A DNA stretch of 64,000 nucleotides, from positions 8,249,757 to 8,313,756 of the forward strand of contig OX030957.1 in assembly GCA_943735955.1 (NCBI GenBank), read 5' to 3'. Of the stretch, positions 1-11,500 are shown one piece after another. Every line of letters starts with the position of its first letter. The stretch's first letter is position 1. This DNA comes from Piscicola geometra. Lineage: Eukaryota > Annelida > Clitellata > Hirudinida > Piscicolidae. The position numbers and the translations under genes are program-made. Under the pieces are notes generated by a model. It was not told the DNA's origin and did no database searches. It was given only the letters and a program-made list of their open reading frames with translations.

Positions 1-1774
1 TTTTCCGTTAAACCGACAGTACTTTTCAAGTATTTAAAATTTAATAAAAAAACTTTGATTTCTGCAGATTTTATAAATTTATGATTTCGCAGTTACCGAT
101 TCTTTAGTTTCCCGAATCATTAATAGTAAAATTTTAGATCATTTCAGCAACTGTGAGTTTGAAACATTGAAATATGCACTGACAAGGGTGACAATTGATC
201 TGAAAGTTTGACGATCTGTCAGTTAGTTGGCTGACAAAGTGTGAAAGTCTTTCGCCATGAACGAATATTCCTTTTTTAACTCTTGTGGTCTTGAAGCTCG
301 TCTGGGTTTACGCCACGTTAATAATATTCGTCATTGTATTGTATTGTATTTGATAAACAAATTCTGCCTATTTTTATTTTTTAATTTATAATTTTTTTTA
401 TAGCTTTAGTTAAACGAATAATTTTTTTAAAGCCAAATTTCGTTAGTTGATTCGATGAAACTTTAGGAGATGCTTACACTAGAAAACATTTAAAGTGTTT
501 TCTATTATTAATTTATATTTGGTGAATTATTTATTTATCTAAACTTTTATCTTTTTTAAAATTCCAAATAATATTTCGGAAATCCGGATTCCAGATTCCG
601 AACCCACTTTGCTTTCATTAATTCTTGGCGTTGTTTTTTCATTAATTTTGGCACGAGGCAATTATTACATAATAGAATAACAATTAAAATATCTTAATGT
701 GGCACATAGAAAGAAACAGAAATTAATTTTATAAATAAATAAAAACTAAACTTTTTATTTTTTCCCTTCTTATCAAGTCCTCTAAATCAGGCTTAAAAGA
801 AAATTTCAAATTGACGCTTAGTTACATACCATTTTTTTCTGACAATGATTTTGATATTTCTTCGGTTGTTTTCATGAAAACAAAAAGTATTTTTCAGTTT
901 GAAAAAATAGTTGTAAGACAGGATATAAAAATCTGTTTTTGACGATTTTTGAAACATCTTTTCGACTTTACTCGACTAAAGTGTTCAAGTTTTATCTTTT
1001 ACTAAGTATGTCGAATACCCTTTTTTGCTCAATTACATTTTTATTTTAGAAATTAATTGGGACAAAATGCTTTTTCATTTCGATTTATAAGACTTTCTAA
1101 GCTAAAAATATATACAAATTATTTTAAATGACGCTTTCTACGTGAAAGAGAAGCGTTTCTCAAGGCTAGTTACTTTAAAGCCCTCATAACAAAAACTCGA
1201 CCTTTTCTTCCGTACATCTTGATTCAGCTTCAGGTGCTGCTCTTCGATACAAAACGATTATAATCTGAGTACAGACTAACAGCTGTATGTTTTTTCCTAA
1301 ATCTGTCAAAAAAACAAAAAAAAACAAATTCTTTAAAAATGGAGCTTAAACAGAAATTTTGCAATTACAATATATGAATAAAAACATTATCTCATTTAAT
1401 TAGAAAACCATTGTTTTGATTTAGAGAAGGAAGCTTTGCAACAGTATGTCGAGAAACAACAAGTGATGAAACTGGAATTTTTAATATTTCATTAATTAAA
1501 ATGAATATGAATTCAAAGCATAAATTATTCAACAACAAATCTACTTTTTCAAAGATTCATTGAGTTTTTGTTATGCAACTTACTCATTCCAAGACATTCT
1601 ATAACTGAAAAAAGTATAAAAAACAATTATTTTTGAGCTAGTATAGCACCGTTTGGAACGAAATGTAATTCACGCTGGAAAAACATAAAAAAGAGAAGTC
1701 ATTAAATATTAAATATTTATGTTTTCTTTAAAATCCGCGTAAATAAAAACTACGCAACATCAGAAGTTGAAGTC
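1..1774. other. AT-rich intergenic DNA upstream of the RGK gene
   Basis: No convincing exon is visible. The stretch is AT-rich and holds only short chance reading frames. Near 283-345 there is a SINE 3'-tail relic, listed separately. The promoter of the RGK GTPase gene presumably lies in the right half, but no specific promoter element could be recognised. Confidence 0.6.
283..345 (+). repeat. SINE-A 3' tail relic
   Basis: The motif running from TGGTCTTGAAG through TACGCCACGTTAATAAT and ending in CGTCATTGTATTG is shared with copies near 15.24-15.30 kb (minus strand) and 47.30-47.36 kb (plus strand). In slightly different form it is also the 3' end of the tRNA-derived SINEs at 4.9 kb and 38.1 kb. 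No tRNA-like head is visible at this site, so it is a 5'-truncated copy. Confidence 0.6.
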
Positions 1775-4186
1775 ATGGACGAGTTTGACCAGTACTTTGA
1801 GAAGGCTTCGAGGCAGTCTCATCCACACACCACTCACTACACTTCCCAAACCTCCTCAAGCCACAAGAAAAACCTTCAAAATGAATCAAACAAGGTTTGA
1901 AGATTTAAAAATTTAAAAATAATGTTTTGAATATAGTATGAAGTTTTTTTTCATACATTTTCAAATAATTAACACTTGATTGCCTAGAAAGAGAAATCAA
2001 AAGACGAAGATATTTACAATTCAAAGAGAAGCCGATCGATCCACCAACCGCACCAAGAACACCACCCTCCCATCTGCCTCATCACGCCTGAAGATGAAGT
2101 TGAAACCATCCCTGCAAATAAGGAACCCTCTTTCTACCAGAAGCTCTCCAAGAAGCGCAACAGCAAAGACTCACAAAAGGATTCGCTGAGGGTGTCGTTG
2201 TTGGAAGGGCCAGTGAGACGGCACAGCATCAACCCCGAGGAGATCACTGCTTCGAAGTTGCAGCAAATCGACCAACTGCAGCAGGACGACTGCCTCATCG
2301 TTCGCTCCTTCCTCACCTCACCCAAGGGCCTGGTTGACCGAGGAGACTCCTTCAAGAGGAGGGCTTCCAACGTTGGTGATCGACTCCCGACCGCTGCCCA
2401 AATGCTTGAACTCTCAAATTCCTTCAAAAGAAGACTCTCTGATGTCTCCAAAAACAACCGAAACTCCTTCCACGGAAGCACCAATGCTGCCACCATTTCC
2501 GATCTAATCAACGCCAACGCGTCAGCAACTTCGGAAAACGAAGACTCGATCTGCTTGGAACTGATCGAGAAACGCTCAGATCGACATGGGAAGAGAACTT
2601 CTCTCGAAGCGAAGAAAGGCCACTCCCTCGACAGCAACTCGCATCCGCAAGATCCGGAAAACATCCGCTCTCTTCCGAAGCCTGTCGTCAAACGAACGCT
2701 CTCTCGCGAACTGGCGAACGTTGTGTTGGTGCTGGGAGACTCGAAGGTGGGCAAGTCGAGTCTCATCACGCAGTTCCTGTCCTCAGAACACCTCATGGGC
2801 TACGAAAACTACAGTGGTTGGTTCAGTGATTTTAGAAACCATTTAGTTTACGTTTTCAAACAAAAAATATGTAATAAACTTTGAGTTTTTTGATTGATTA
2901 AGCCTTTTCAAAAGAAATAAATGTATTTATTAGATCAGCAAATCAAAATTAGTAAAATGTTTTCAAATCTTTAGTTTTTTATTTTATTTTTTATTAAACA
3001 ACACTGTTTAAGTGCTCCACGGGAACGCATAAGGATACGCTTATTTAGCATACTGCGAAATAAACAGCTTTCAGAGAGTTTTCTATCTGCAAGATGTATT
3101 AATGAAACACTGAACCACCCGAAGCCAGTTCCTTCGAGAACATCATCTCGATCTACGTTGACGGCGTTGAAACGCAGTTGAACTTCATCGAGGTCGACGC
3201 GAAAAGCTGCAAGGTTAACGATGCTGCTATTGCATCTCACAGCGCTCTAATGCTCACCCAGCATTCCTTTCATTTCTCGTTGATGCTTTATTAACGCTTA
3301 AAAAATACTTTTTTCGCACTTGTTCTCCTTATTGCCTTTTCTATTACCATAAATTTGTGAGCTTGTTCCTATATACCCTTTAATGAAAGGACTCTAACAT
3401 TTTCGTAAATAGATCCTATAAACTTAAACCAACCAATCAAACAATCAAATAAATTTATATGGACTTTTTCATAAACTCTAAATTGCTCGAAAGACATAGA
3501 TTTTATAAACTCAAATAACTTGCAGACGTTAGAGCAGCTTCCAAAAAAGTCCGAATGCAAGGCGTTCTTGGTGGTGTACTCCATCACGGACTCTGCCAGC
3601 TTCCACACCGCCACCAAGGTGAGCAAGTCCTTGTGTCTGGCCGAGGAGACGGGAAAGAAGGGTCAAGTGGTCTTGGGCAAGAGAAGCTACTCTGTCATCC
3701 TGGTCGCCAACAAGGGAGACCTGGTCAGGAACCGAAAAGTCTCCGAAGCAGGTGAATGGTCTGTCGAGGTTTCGGGATCGAAGCGGATATTTTTTTAAGC
3801 TCTGGAAGTTATTTGTAGATTAATCTAAGAAGTTAAATTATTTTGACCATAAAGACGAGTTAATTAAATTCACAGAGGCGAGAGAGGTGTGCAACAGATA
3901 CGAGTGCAAGTACATTGAAGTGTCTTCAGCCCTGAGTCACAACGTAAACGAGTTGTTAGTGGGCTTGGTGCAACAAATCAAACTGAATGACAAAAGAAAA
4001 AGCTGTGAAGGAAAGTTGCTGAAAGGAGTGGTCGACAAAGCTTCTAGCTTTTCCTGCTCCTCTTCCACCAATCTTCTTTCTAACAACTCTTCATCTCCCA
4101 ATTCGTACTTGAAGTGGTTCAAGAAAATATTCGCTTTCAAAAACAAAGAAGACAACTTTCAGTGCGATAACATGTACACATTATGA
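1775..4186 (+). CDS. RGK-family (Rad/Gem/Rem-like) small GTPase, 5 exons, 524 aa
   Basis: The exons are 1775-1894, 1988-2816, 3125-3213, 3526-3751 and 3876-4186, and all phases agree. The G domain starts late: the P-loop GDSKVGKS is at residues 290-297, NKGD at 408-411, and the SSA of the G5 box at 438-440 (EVSSALSHNV, close to the Rad/Gem form). The usual DxxG of the G3 box is absent, as is normal in RGK proteins. The C-terminus has no CAAX box; it has a basic and aromatic stretch (YLKWFKKIFAFKNK) and ends in CDNMYTL, which matches the RGK C-terminal cysteine motif. Known RGK proteins are membrane-attached inhibitors of voltage-gated calcium channels and cytoskeleton modulators; that role here is inferred. 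The N-terminal extension of about 285 residues is longer than in vertebrate RGKs and carries two SFKRR(A/L)S motifs. The exon 2 donor could be 3 bp earlier. Confidence 0.9.
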
Positions 4187-5575
4187 GCCTTTCTTGAAGT
4201 CATACAAGTTACGAAGAGGTTTAGCGAGTCTGTTGAATGAGCTTTATGACATCACCAATTGAGACGTACATTGTTCTTCTATGTTCTGAGTTGCCATGCT
4301 GCTGACGTTCTTAAAGTATTTTCACGTTTGTGAAACTGAAATCATCTTCATTCGTAGTTCTCGAGATAGTACTTTTACTTATTATAAATTCAATTTCATT
4401 AACCTTCATGTGCGAAAAAGAACATTTCGTCATTGTTTCAGGCCATCTAGCGATTAAAACCGACAGAGTTCTGTTTAGAAGACGCTAAAATAATTCTATA
4501 CTAATTATTCGGATTTTACGCTGAAAGTGAATTTCAAAACGAATTGAATTTCTTTTAATCCAATTTTCCATTAGTGTTTTTTAATTTTTTGTCTCACTAT
4601 AACTCACGTGGAAACAAAATTGCTCATATTTTTTGTTAGGGTTAGAAAGATTTAGAATTTCTAAGCATTATTAAGTCCAGAATCGCGTTGTGAAAGATAT
4701 AAATCAATGCTGATGATGAAATAAAATACTTTTTCGAGAAACTAATTTTTAAAAAGAAGAAGAAGCTAAATTAACTTTCAGTGCATACAATCCATCCTCA
4801 TTTAGTGTGCGTAGATAAGAGGTCAAGAGGTTTCTTTGGCATGATGAAATGACTTCTCTGCAGTTTTCTGTTTGCGGCTCTTAACTGGTAGACTTCATGC
4901 GTTGGATAGTTTAACGGTTAGCCGAGTGTGTAACGACTCTCGGCTTGACCATAGGTGAACGATTGTAGCTTCAAATGCAACCGAATATATAGTAGCCAGT
5001 TCGGGTCATACGCCACTATAATAATGCTCGACATTATTAGGGTTTAAAACGAAGCAAAAACAACTAAGAGGCCAGATCCAGGAGTTTTCTTCTTGAACAC
5101 GTGATGGGGTGTATGACATGCGTTTGTCGACTCTTCAATCTTTCTTCTTCCTTCTCTTCTTTATTGTCCACCTTTATGGCACTTATATATCCCATGCATC
5201 CATGATGTTTTAACGAAAAGCTTAACGGAACCGGATGACTTTAATGATCTGAAAATATCTAAACTTCTTTATCACGTGTTAAGACTGTAGATTCTATATC
5301 AGTTAACATGTTTTTAAATAAAAATGTTTTAAATTATTAATAAAAAACAATGTAAGTTCAGAAAATGACTATACACATTGAATTTGATTTTGTCTGTTTG
5401 CAAGTACGTGAAATATCGCAAAACAATCAAAACAGCTTTTAGAATGTTATAGAAAAAAAGAGAAAATAGTTTAAAATGGTATAAAAAACTAATTTAAAAT
5501 AGGAAAGATTCTATCAAAATCTGTGCCAAGATTTTCATAAACATGAAGATATTGTCCTAGGCTGGACGTAAGAAG
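4187..5575. other. Spacer between RGK gene and SUEL receptor
   Basis: Non-coding and AT-rich. The only recognisable item is the tRNA-derived SINE at about 4.90-5.04 kb. The RGK 3' UTR and the start of the receptor transcript must lie here, but no clear polyadenylation or promoter signal stands out from the AT-rich background. Confidence 0.5.
4897..5044 (+). repeat. SINE-A copy, tRNA-derived
   Basis: The 5' half looks like a decayed tRNA: an A-box-like TAGTTTAACGGTTAG, then a CGACTCTCGGCTTGACC block and a B-box-like segment near GTAGCTTCAAATGC. The 3' half ends in CGGGTCATACGCCACTATAATAATGCTCG. Both halves match the minus-strand copy at 38.1 kb, which supports one SINE family with a tRNA head and a conserved 3' tail. 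Confidence 0.7.
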
Positions 5576-8500
5576 ATGAAAACAAGAAGGCTGCTGGTTT
5601 GCCTCTTCTTGCTCAAGACTCATTCAGTCCTTGTCAACTCTTGGATAAACCAACAAAGCTATTCAAGTGCGTTCACTCTTTTTATAAATGAATTTATGAA
5701 TATTCAGTAAACGAATGGAGAAAAATCATAAATATACATTTGAATCTTTTTTATTATTTAGACATAAAATCTGCATGAAGAATTTCTTAAATTTTTCTCG
5801 AAAATTAGTTATCAAACCGTCGTGGCAAAAATTTTATAAACTTAATTATAAAGAAAACTTATAAATGATGAAACCAAAAATAAATGGTAAATAAATGAAT
5901 GTGTTCAAAAATCAGATGGTCGACAAAATCATTAATTTTATGATTCTATAAGTTCTAATTATTCTCTAATCGAAGAACTCATAAAAAAGATACCATCGAT
6001 GACTGATTAGGAAAGCATACTTTTTTCCTTTTAAAAGTTACAATTAGAATGGAAATATTAAATTCAACGGGGAAGTAAAATATAGTTCAATAGAAAGATA
6101 CTTTTTCACAATCCTAAAGTTTATTTCCATTTTCGAAGTGAAGAGGCCATGAGCTTGCTCGTAAATTTGAACAAGAATAAATGAAGGCTTCTTGTGGAAC
6201 CACGCGAACACATAGAGCGTTTTTTGGCAATTTTATTAGAAAAAAGTCTTTTAAAAGTTAAAAGCTTTCGACTTGCCTTATTGGGAGTGTTTCAAAACCA
6301 ATAGGCGAAGAGTCTTCTTTATGTGTTCGATCATGCACATTTCCTTGTGTTTAAAATAATGGTTACGTATTACTAATACTATTGCTAAATCGGTATTATT
6401 ACTTTGTTTGTAACGAAAATCTGTAGTCATAAAAAAGAAGCACCCTGTTGGCTGCCTCCTGCAGATCGCGTAACGAGCTGTATCCTTGTGTTCTCATTCT
6501 TCCCATGTGTTCCCATGTGGTACTTTTGTTTCCAAAAACTGAATATGCTGCAATGCAATGATGTACAAGCAATACGACAGAGTATCGTAGAGACCACAAA
6601 AATTATCAAACTGAACCCACCACTTTTAACACTCCCTCTCTTCAGAAAGAGTGACAGCCTGCCAATCAGAACACTTGAGATTGAGTTGTTCGGGAGGAAA
6701 TGAATTGTTGGTGCTCGAGGAGGCGAGGTACGGTCGCATGCAGCTCTCGCGCTGCGTCACACGTAGTTTTGGTTACCTGGGCTGCTCGAACGACGTGCTT
6801 CCACTACTCGACCGCTTCTGCTCCGGTGAGTGCTGCTGAGGTGGTGTTTGTTGATGAGGGGTGGGTGCCACTGAGGTGGTGTTTTGTTGATGAGAGGTGG
6901 GTGTAACTGAGGTGGTGTTTGTTGAGATCAATGAGGGTTGATGAGGATGGGTGTTCATAAGTTGGTTTTTGAGTGATGAGAGTGAGTGCCAGAATAAATT
7001 TATATACGGGAAGGTGAATATGATGTTGAAACATATGCTTTTAGTGGAAAATGTTTGAAATGCGAGATCTGAAAAGATTGAGAGTGGATTGAATGCCGGA
7101 GCAGGAATGGAGGAGTGCAGTTTGAGGGTGCTGGACGAGAGCTTTCCTGAGGTGCAGCCCTGCCACGACGACCTCAAGTCCTACCTCGAAGTCGTCTTCT
7201 CCTGCGTCCGAAGTAGGAGGGTGCTTTTTGTGAGTGTCTTTTAAAACAGTCTAGTTTTTTCGATGAAGCCAACATTAAAATAAATGGTTTTATTTTATTT
7301 ATTTTTATTAAATAACAATTTGGCACTGTGTTGGGAAATTAAAATTAGAAAGTAGGATCACGTAAATTTGAATTAATAATGGCCATTAAAAGTAGCGAAT
7401 TCACGGGAAAACGAATTAATGAAGTTTTTTTTAGTTTTGAAAACATAAAAATACACTGAACACCACATTGAAAAATAATTTCATAGATATTTTTTTAATT
7501 ATTCAAGAAATATTTTTGCATGAATTAAATGGTCGCACATGCTGGGTTGTAAATCTCTTCTTCATCCACATCAAAACCCTCAAAAACAATATATTAAAAC
7601 ATTTTTATTATCTGATGCTGCACAATTTTAAAAGTTGAAAATATTTAATTTAAAATGCTAAAGTTATTCAGCTGTGAACGGCCCTAAATAGGAAAAATTC
7701 TTTGAACACAACTTCGGTCACAAGCAATTGCTTGTATGTATGTTTAGTATATAAACTAACTGAAATTCTTTAAAATAAATACATTTCAAAAGAACAAAAA
7801 TTATGAAAAACTTGTCTTCTGATCATCTGGTTGTTTTAATACTTTTTCTTTGCTAGCAATCTGCCAACTTTTCAATTTTTATTCAACCAAGCATTTAACC
7901 TTGCGAGCAGTAAAAAAGAAACTTCTTAAAGTTTGGTAAGCATTTCGACACACTTTAAAAGACCATCATCATGCATCCCGTGCTGCGAATTTACGAGCTG
8001 AATTTGCATACGGTACTTTTGATTATATACTCTTTTAAAATAATCCCAAGCCTACGAAGTGGATCGAATGCTTTTACATGTTTGTAAATAATTCATAATT
8101 CTGTTGGTTGTTTTGAAGGGCTGTTGTGGTATGTTTTGGTGACAGATTTTTTATAGATTTACCACAACTCAGTATTTTTATGGTTCCTAGAATTTTACTT
8201 TTTTGGCTTTTAAAGATTTTAAAACTCTTCTTCAAACTATAAATTTGTGAGTATAGTTCTAGATGAGGCGGACATATGCAAATAAAGACTCTGATAAAAA
8301 ATGCATTTATTCACAAATTATACTGCCTCACACCGTCTTGACGTTAATACTATTTTTGAAATAATTTTTTTCTTGCTTTGAGATATAGCTTGCTTATGTT
8401 TAGATTGGAAAAATTTAAAGCCACACAAACACCCACACACACAAAAACACATACACAAAATAAAAAAGAAAAGATTGATGATATGGAAATAAATGTCGCA

Positions 8501-11500
8501 TGTAATCCTGTTTATCGTGTGAACTTTCTACTTTCTAGGAAAAAAACATATTTTTGTGTGAATTTGACTTGAAATCAAGACTTAAAGAGTTTAAATGATG
8601 AATTATTTTAAATATTTTGAATGAGTTTTGAAAAGTTGAACTTTGAAGGGAACCACTGGTTGGAATATGCAAGCACCATCAAAGAGATTCTGTATTGAAA
8701 AGATGTTGGTCAGAGTTCGTTGTGGGGCAAAAGAGATTATGAATGGAGATAATGCAAAACAGGAATATCGACGGAAAAGTCCCAAAAGACGATTGATTGC
8801 AAGCAATTCTATTTTTTGAAGAAATACCAAGATGGAAACTTTCAGTTTAAGCTTTCAACATAAAACAATTTTAAAGCGTAACATTAAAAAATTCTATAAA
8901 AAAAATAAAATTCATGAATTTCTAATTTAAATATATTTATTTATGCTTTGAAAAATTATTCATATTTTATCCTATTTTATTGCTCTTAAACAATAGTAAA
9001 ATTCGTCAAAATCTTTATCGCTGGAGTGTGTTGTAGAATATGTTTGCGGCTTTAAAGTAGAATGGTGTCAATTTCAATTTCGACAAAGATGTATGGTTAG
9101 AACTTCCACGTAAATATGCTTAAACTGCTTCAGCTATCACGGGATGTTTCAGTTTCTCTGAAGCAAAGCTGATGCGAGAAGGGGTGCGCTTCATTTTCAG
9201 TTTCATTTCGATGGTACAGAGAACTAAAACGCCGATTTTTGCTATAGAAAAATTTTACTTCTTCATTTTTGTTAAGGCTGGACTATGAGACACGTGATGA
9301 AGCGAGCTGGTTGTGCAAATAATCCTTTGCAGCATGCCAGGTCATGTGTTTGTGTGAGTGTGGAGCTTTGGCTTGAGTGAGTTGGTGGAAATTGCAGACT
9401 CCTACATTGGTTTTCTCTTCTGTCTCTGCCTATTGTCTTTTTGACATCTGGTGCAATCTTCGCACTTCAATCATCTTGGACTTTTATGAACACTAAATCT
9501 TTCAATATACATTTAAAAAATATTTTTTTATGTTCTAACTTTATTTTTATTAATAAATGAAACAATATTAAAATTCTCAAAATATCTTAATGTCTAGAGG
9601 GTATGCCGAGTAATGTTTTGATGTTTGACATAGTGGCAGTTTTAAATCGAGATTAAGGCAAGACATGAAGGTGGGATTATTCGGCCTTTAAACTTTAATG
9701 ATCTTCAAGCCCACTAAGTTTTAAAATCTTGTGTGTATGTTTTAAAATTTGTTTTTCAGCTATGAAATCAATTGAGGCAGAATTCAGTAAGCTGTTTCAA
9801 TATAAAACGATACTCGACATAGGTAAAAAAAATTCTTGTGATCTCCATCAAATGTTTTTACGTTTAAACATTAAATAATCCATTTAAATTATAAAAACTG
9901 TTAAAAGCAATTATTCGTTAAATATAAAAGCATTTTAAGGTATTTCGGTCGTTTCAATAATTCTGTATTAATAAAAATTTTGGAAAAAAATATGAGCATT
10001 AAAAGATCGGATAATGATAAAAAGTTAAATTATAATTAACTAAGTTAATTTTGAAAATTTTCAACGTTTTTGTAATGATCTTTTGAACTTACAGATGAGA
10101 CTAGAATCTTTAGTGGCTCCACCACACATGTGACTCACACTTTTCAAAGGAATTGTCTAATAAATCATTTTCTTTTTTACAACATAAATCTTTCTTCGCT
10201 TCTTGTTAATTCTGGAATACATTGGTGGTTTTTATTCTATTTTGAGTTATAGGATAAAAAATGAACTTAAAATTTCAAATAAAATTTTATTTAAGTTATT
10301 TGAGATAATTATAAAACATAATTTTTTAATATACATATTTCAAAACCCACTCAGTCACAGTTCCAGCACACGAGGGATGTTCGACCACTGCACAACACTT
10401 GCACAACATCCCTTCTGGCACCTTCCCAGTGCACAAGGACCCCTGTCTCCAGCGTCCCTTCCGCAAGTGGCTCTTGTCCGCTTCTCCCGGCCAGCGCATC
10501 GCCGTCTCACTTCTCGACTTTTCTCGTTTCCTCAACAACCATTCAGCTGCTTCACACTTTTCCAAACTTCTTTCTTTCTCCGATCATCATGACGTAAGCT
10601 TTTTATACGAAGAATTAGATATTTCATAAGAATCTGCATAATTAGTCAGAATCTTTTATATATATATATTTATATTTATGTATATAAATTATGAACGAAT
10701 TTTTCCATCAATATTGGCGTATAATTTGTCGGTTTGTGCCCAAGAAATGATATCTGTTGTCGTCTTTGATTAATGGCCAAGATCTGCATTCCATAAGCAG
10801 CTTATTGCTTCTTCAGAATCTCATGGAACTTTCGCTGCCTCGCATTTTGTTTTGATTGTTCATTTAGGGCTTTAGTACTTGCATATTAAATAAGGGCATC
10901 AAGGAAAATGAGAATTTAAGAGAAACTTTCATTCTTCAGACGAAGCACAGTTGCAAGGTGTTGATGACAATTCAAGAAAGGTTTTCCAACCCTGAAATCA
11001 TTGACACAAAAGACCACAGCAACATCCCGTCAACCCTCTCCACACGCAGTAACGGCATTCATACCACCGACATTTCTGGAGAAAAAGATCAAAACCCTTT
11101 CCAAAGAAAAATAATCATGTGTCGAAGTGCAGAGAGAAGGAAAGATGTCTACAGGAGTGAAGGCAACGAGGTTGCAGTTGTAGTGCCCAAACAGCATCCA
11201 TCCTTCCATCTCAACCTACTCTGTCACTTTGAAGGTTTGACCAGACTTTAAAGCTTAGTCTACAAAATCACTTCATGAATTGTAAAACTTTAAATTTGTA
11301 TAAAAGTTTACATAAATTTTATATATTTTAAAGAATTAAAATAGTCATCATGATATTTTAAAATAGTAAGGAAATGTTTAATAAAAAAAAGAAAAAGTCA
11401 TATAGATATTCAAAAATAATATTTACCTATAGGTTTTTCTAATTTATTCCTTCAAAGTTACAACAACTTTTCCAATCATTGCAACAACCCCTCGAAGTGC

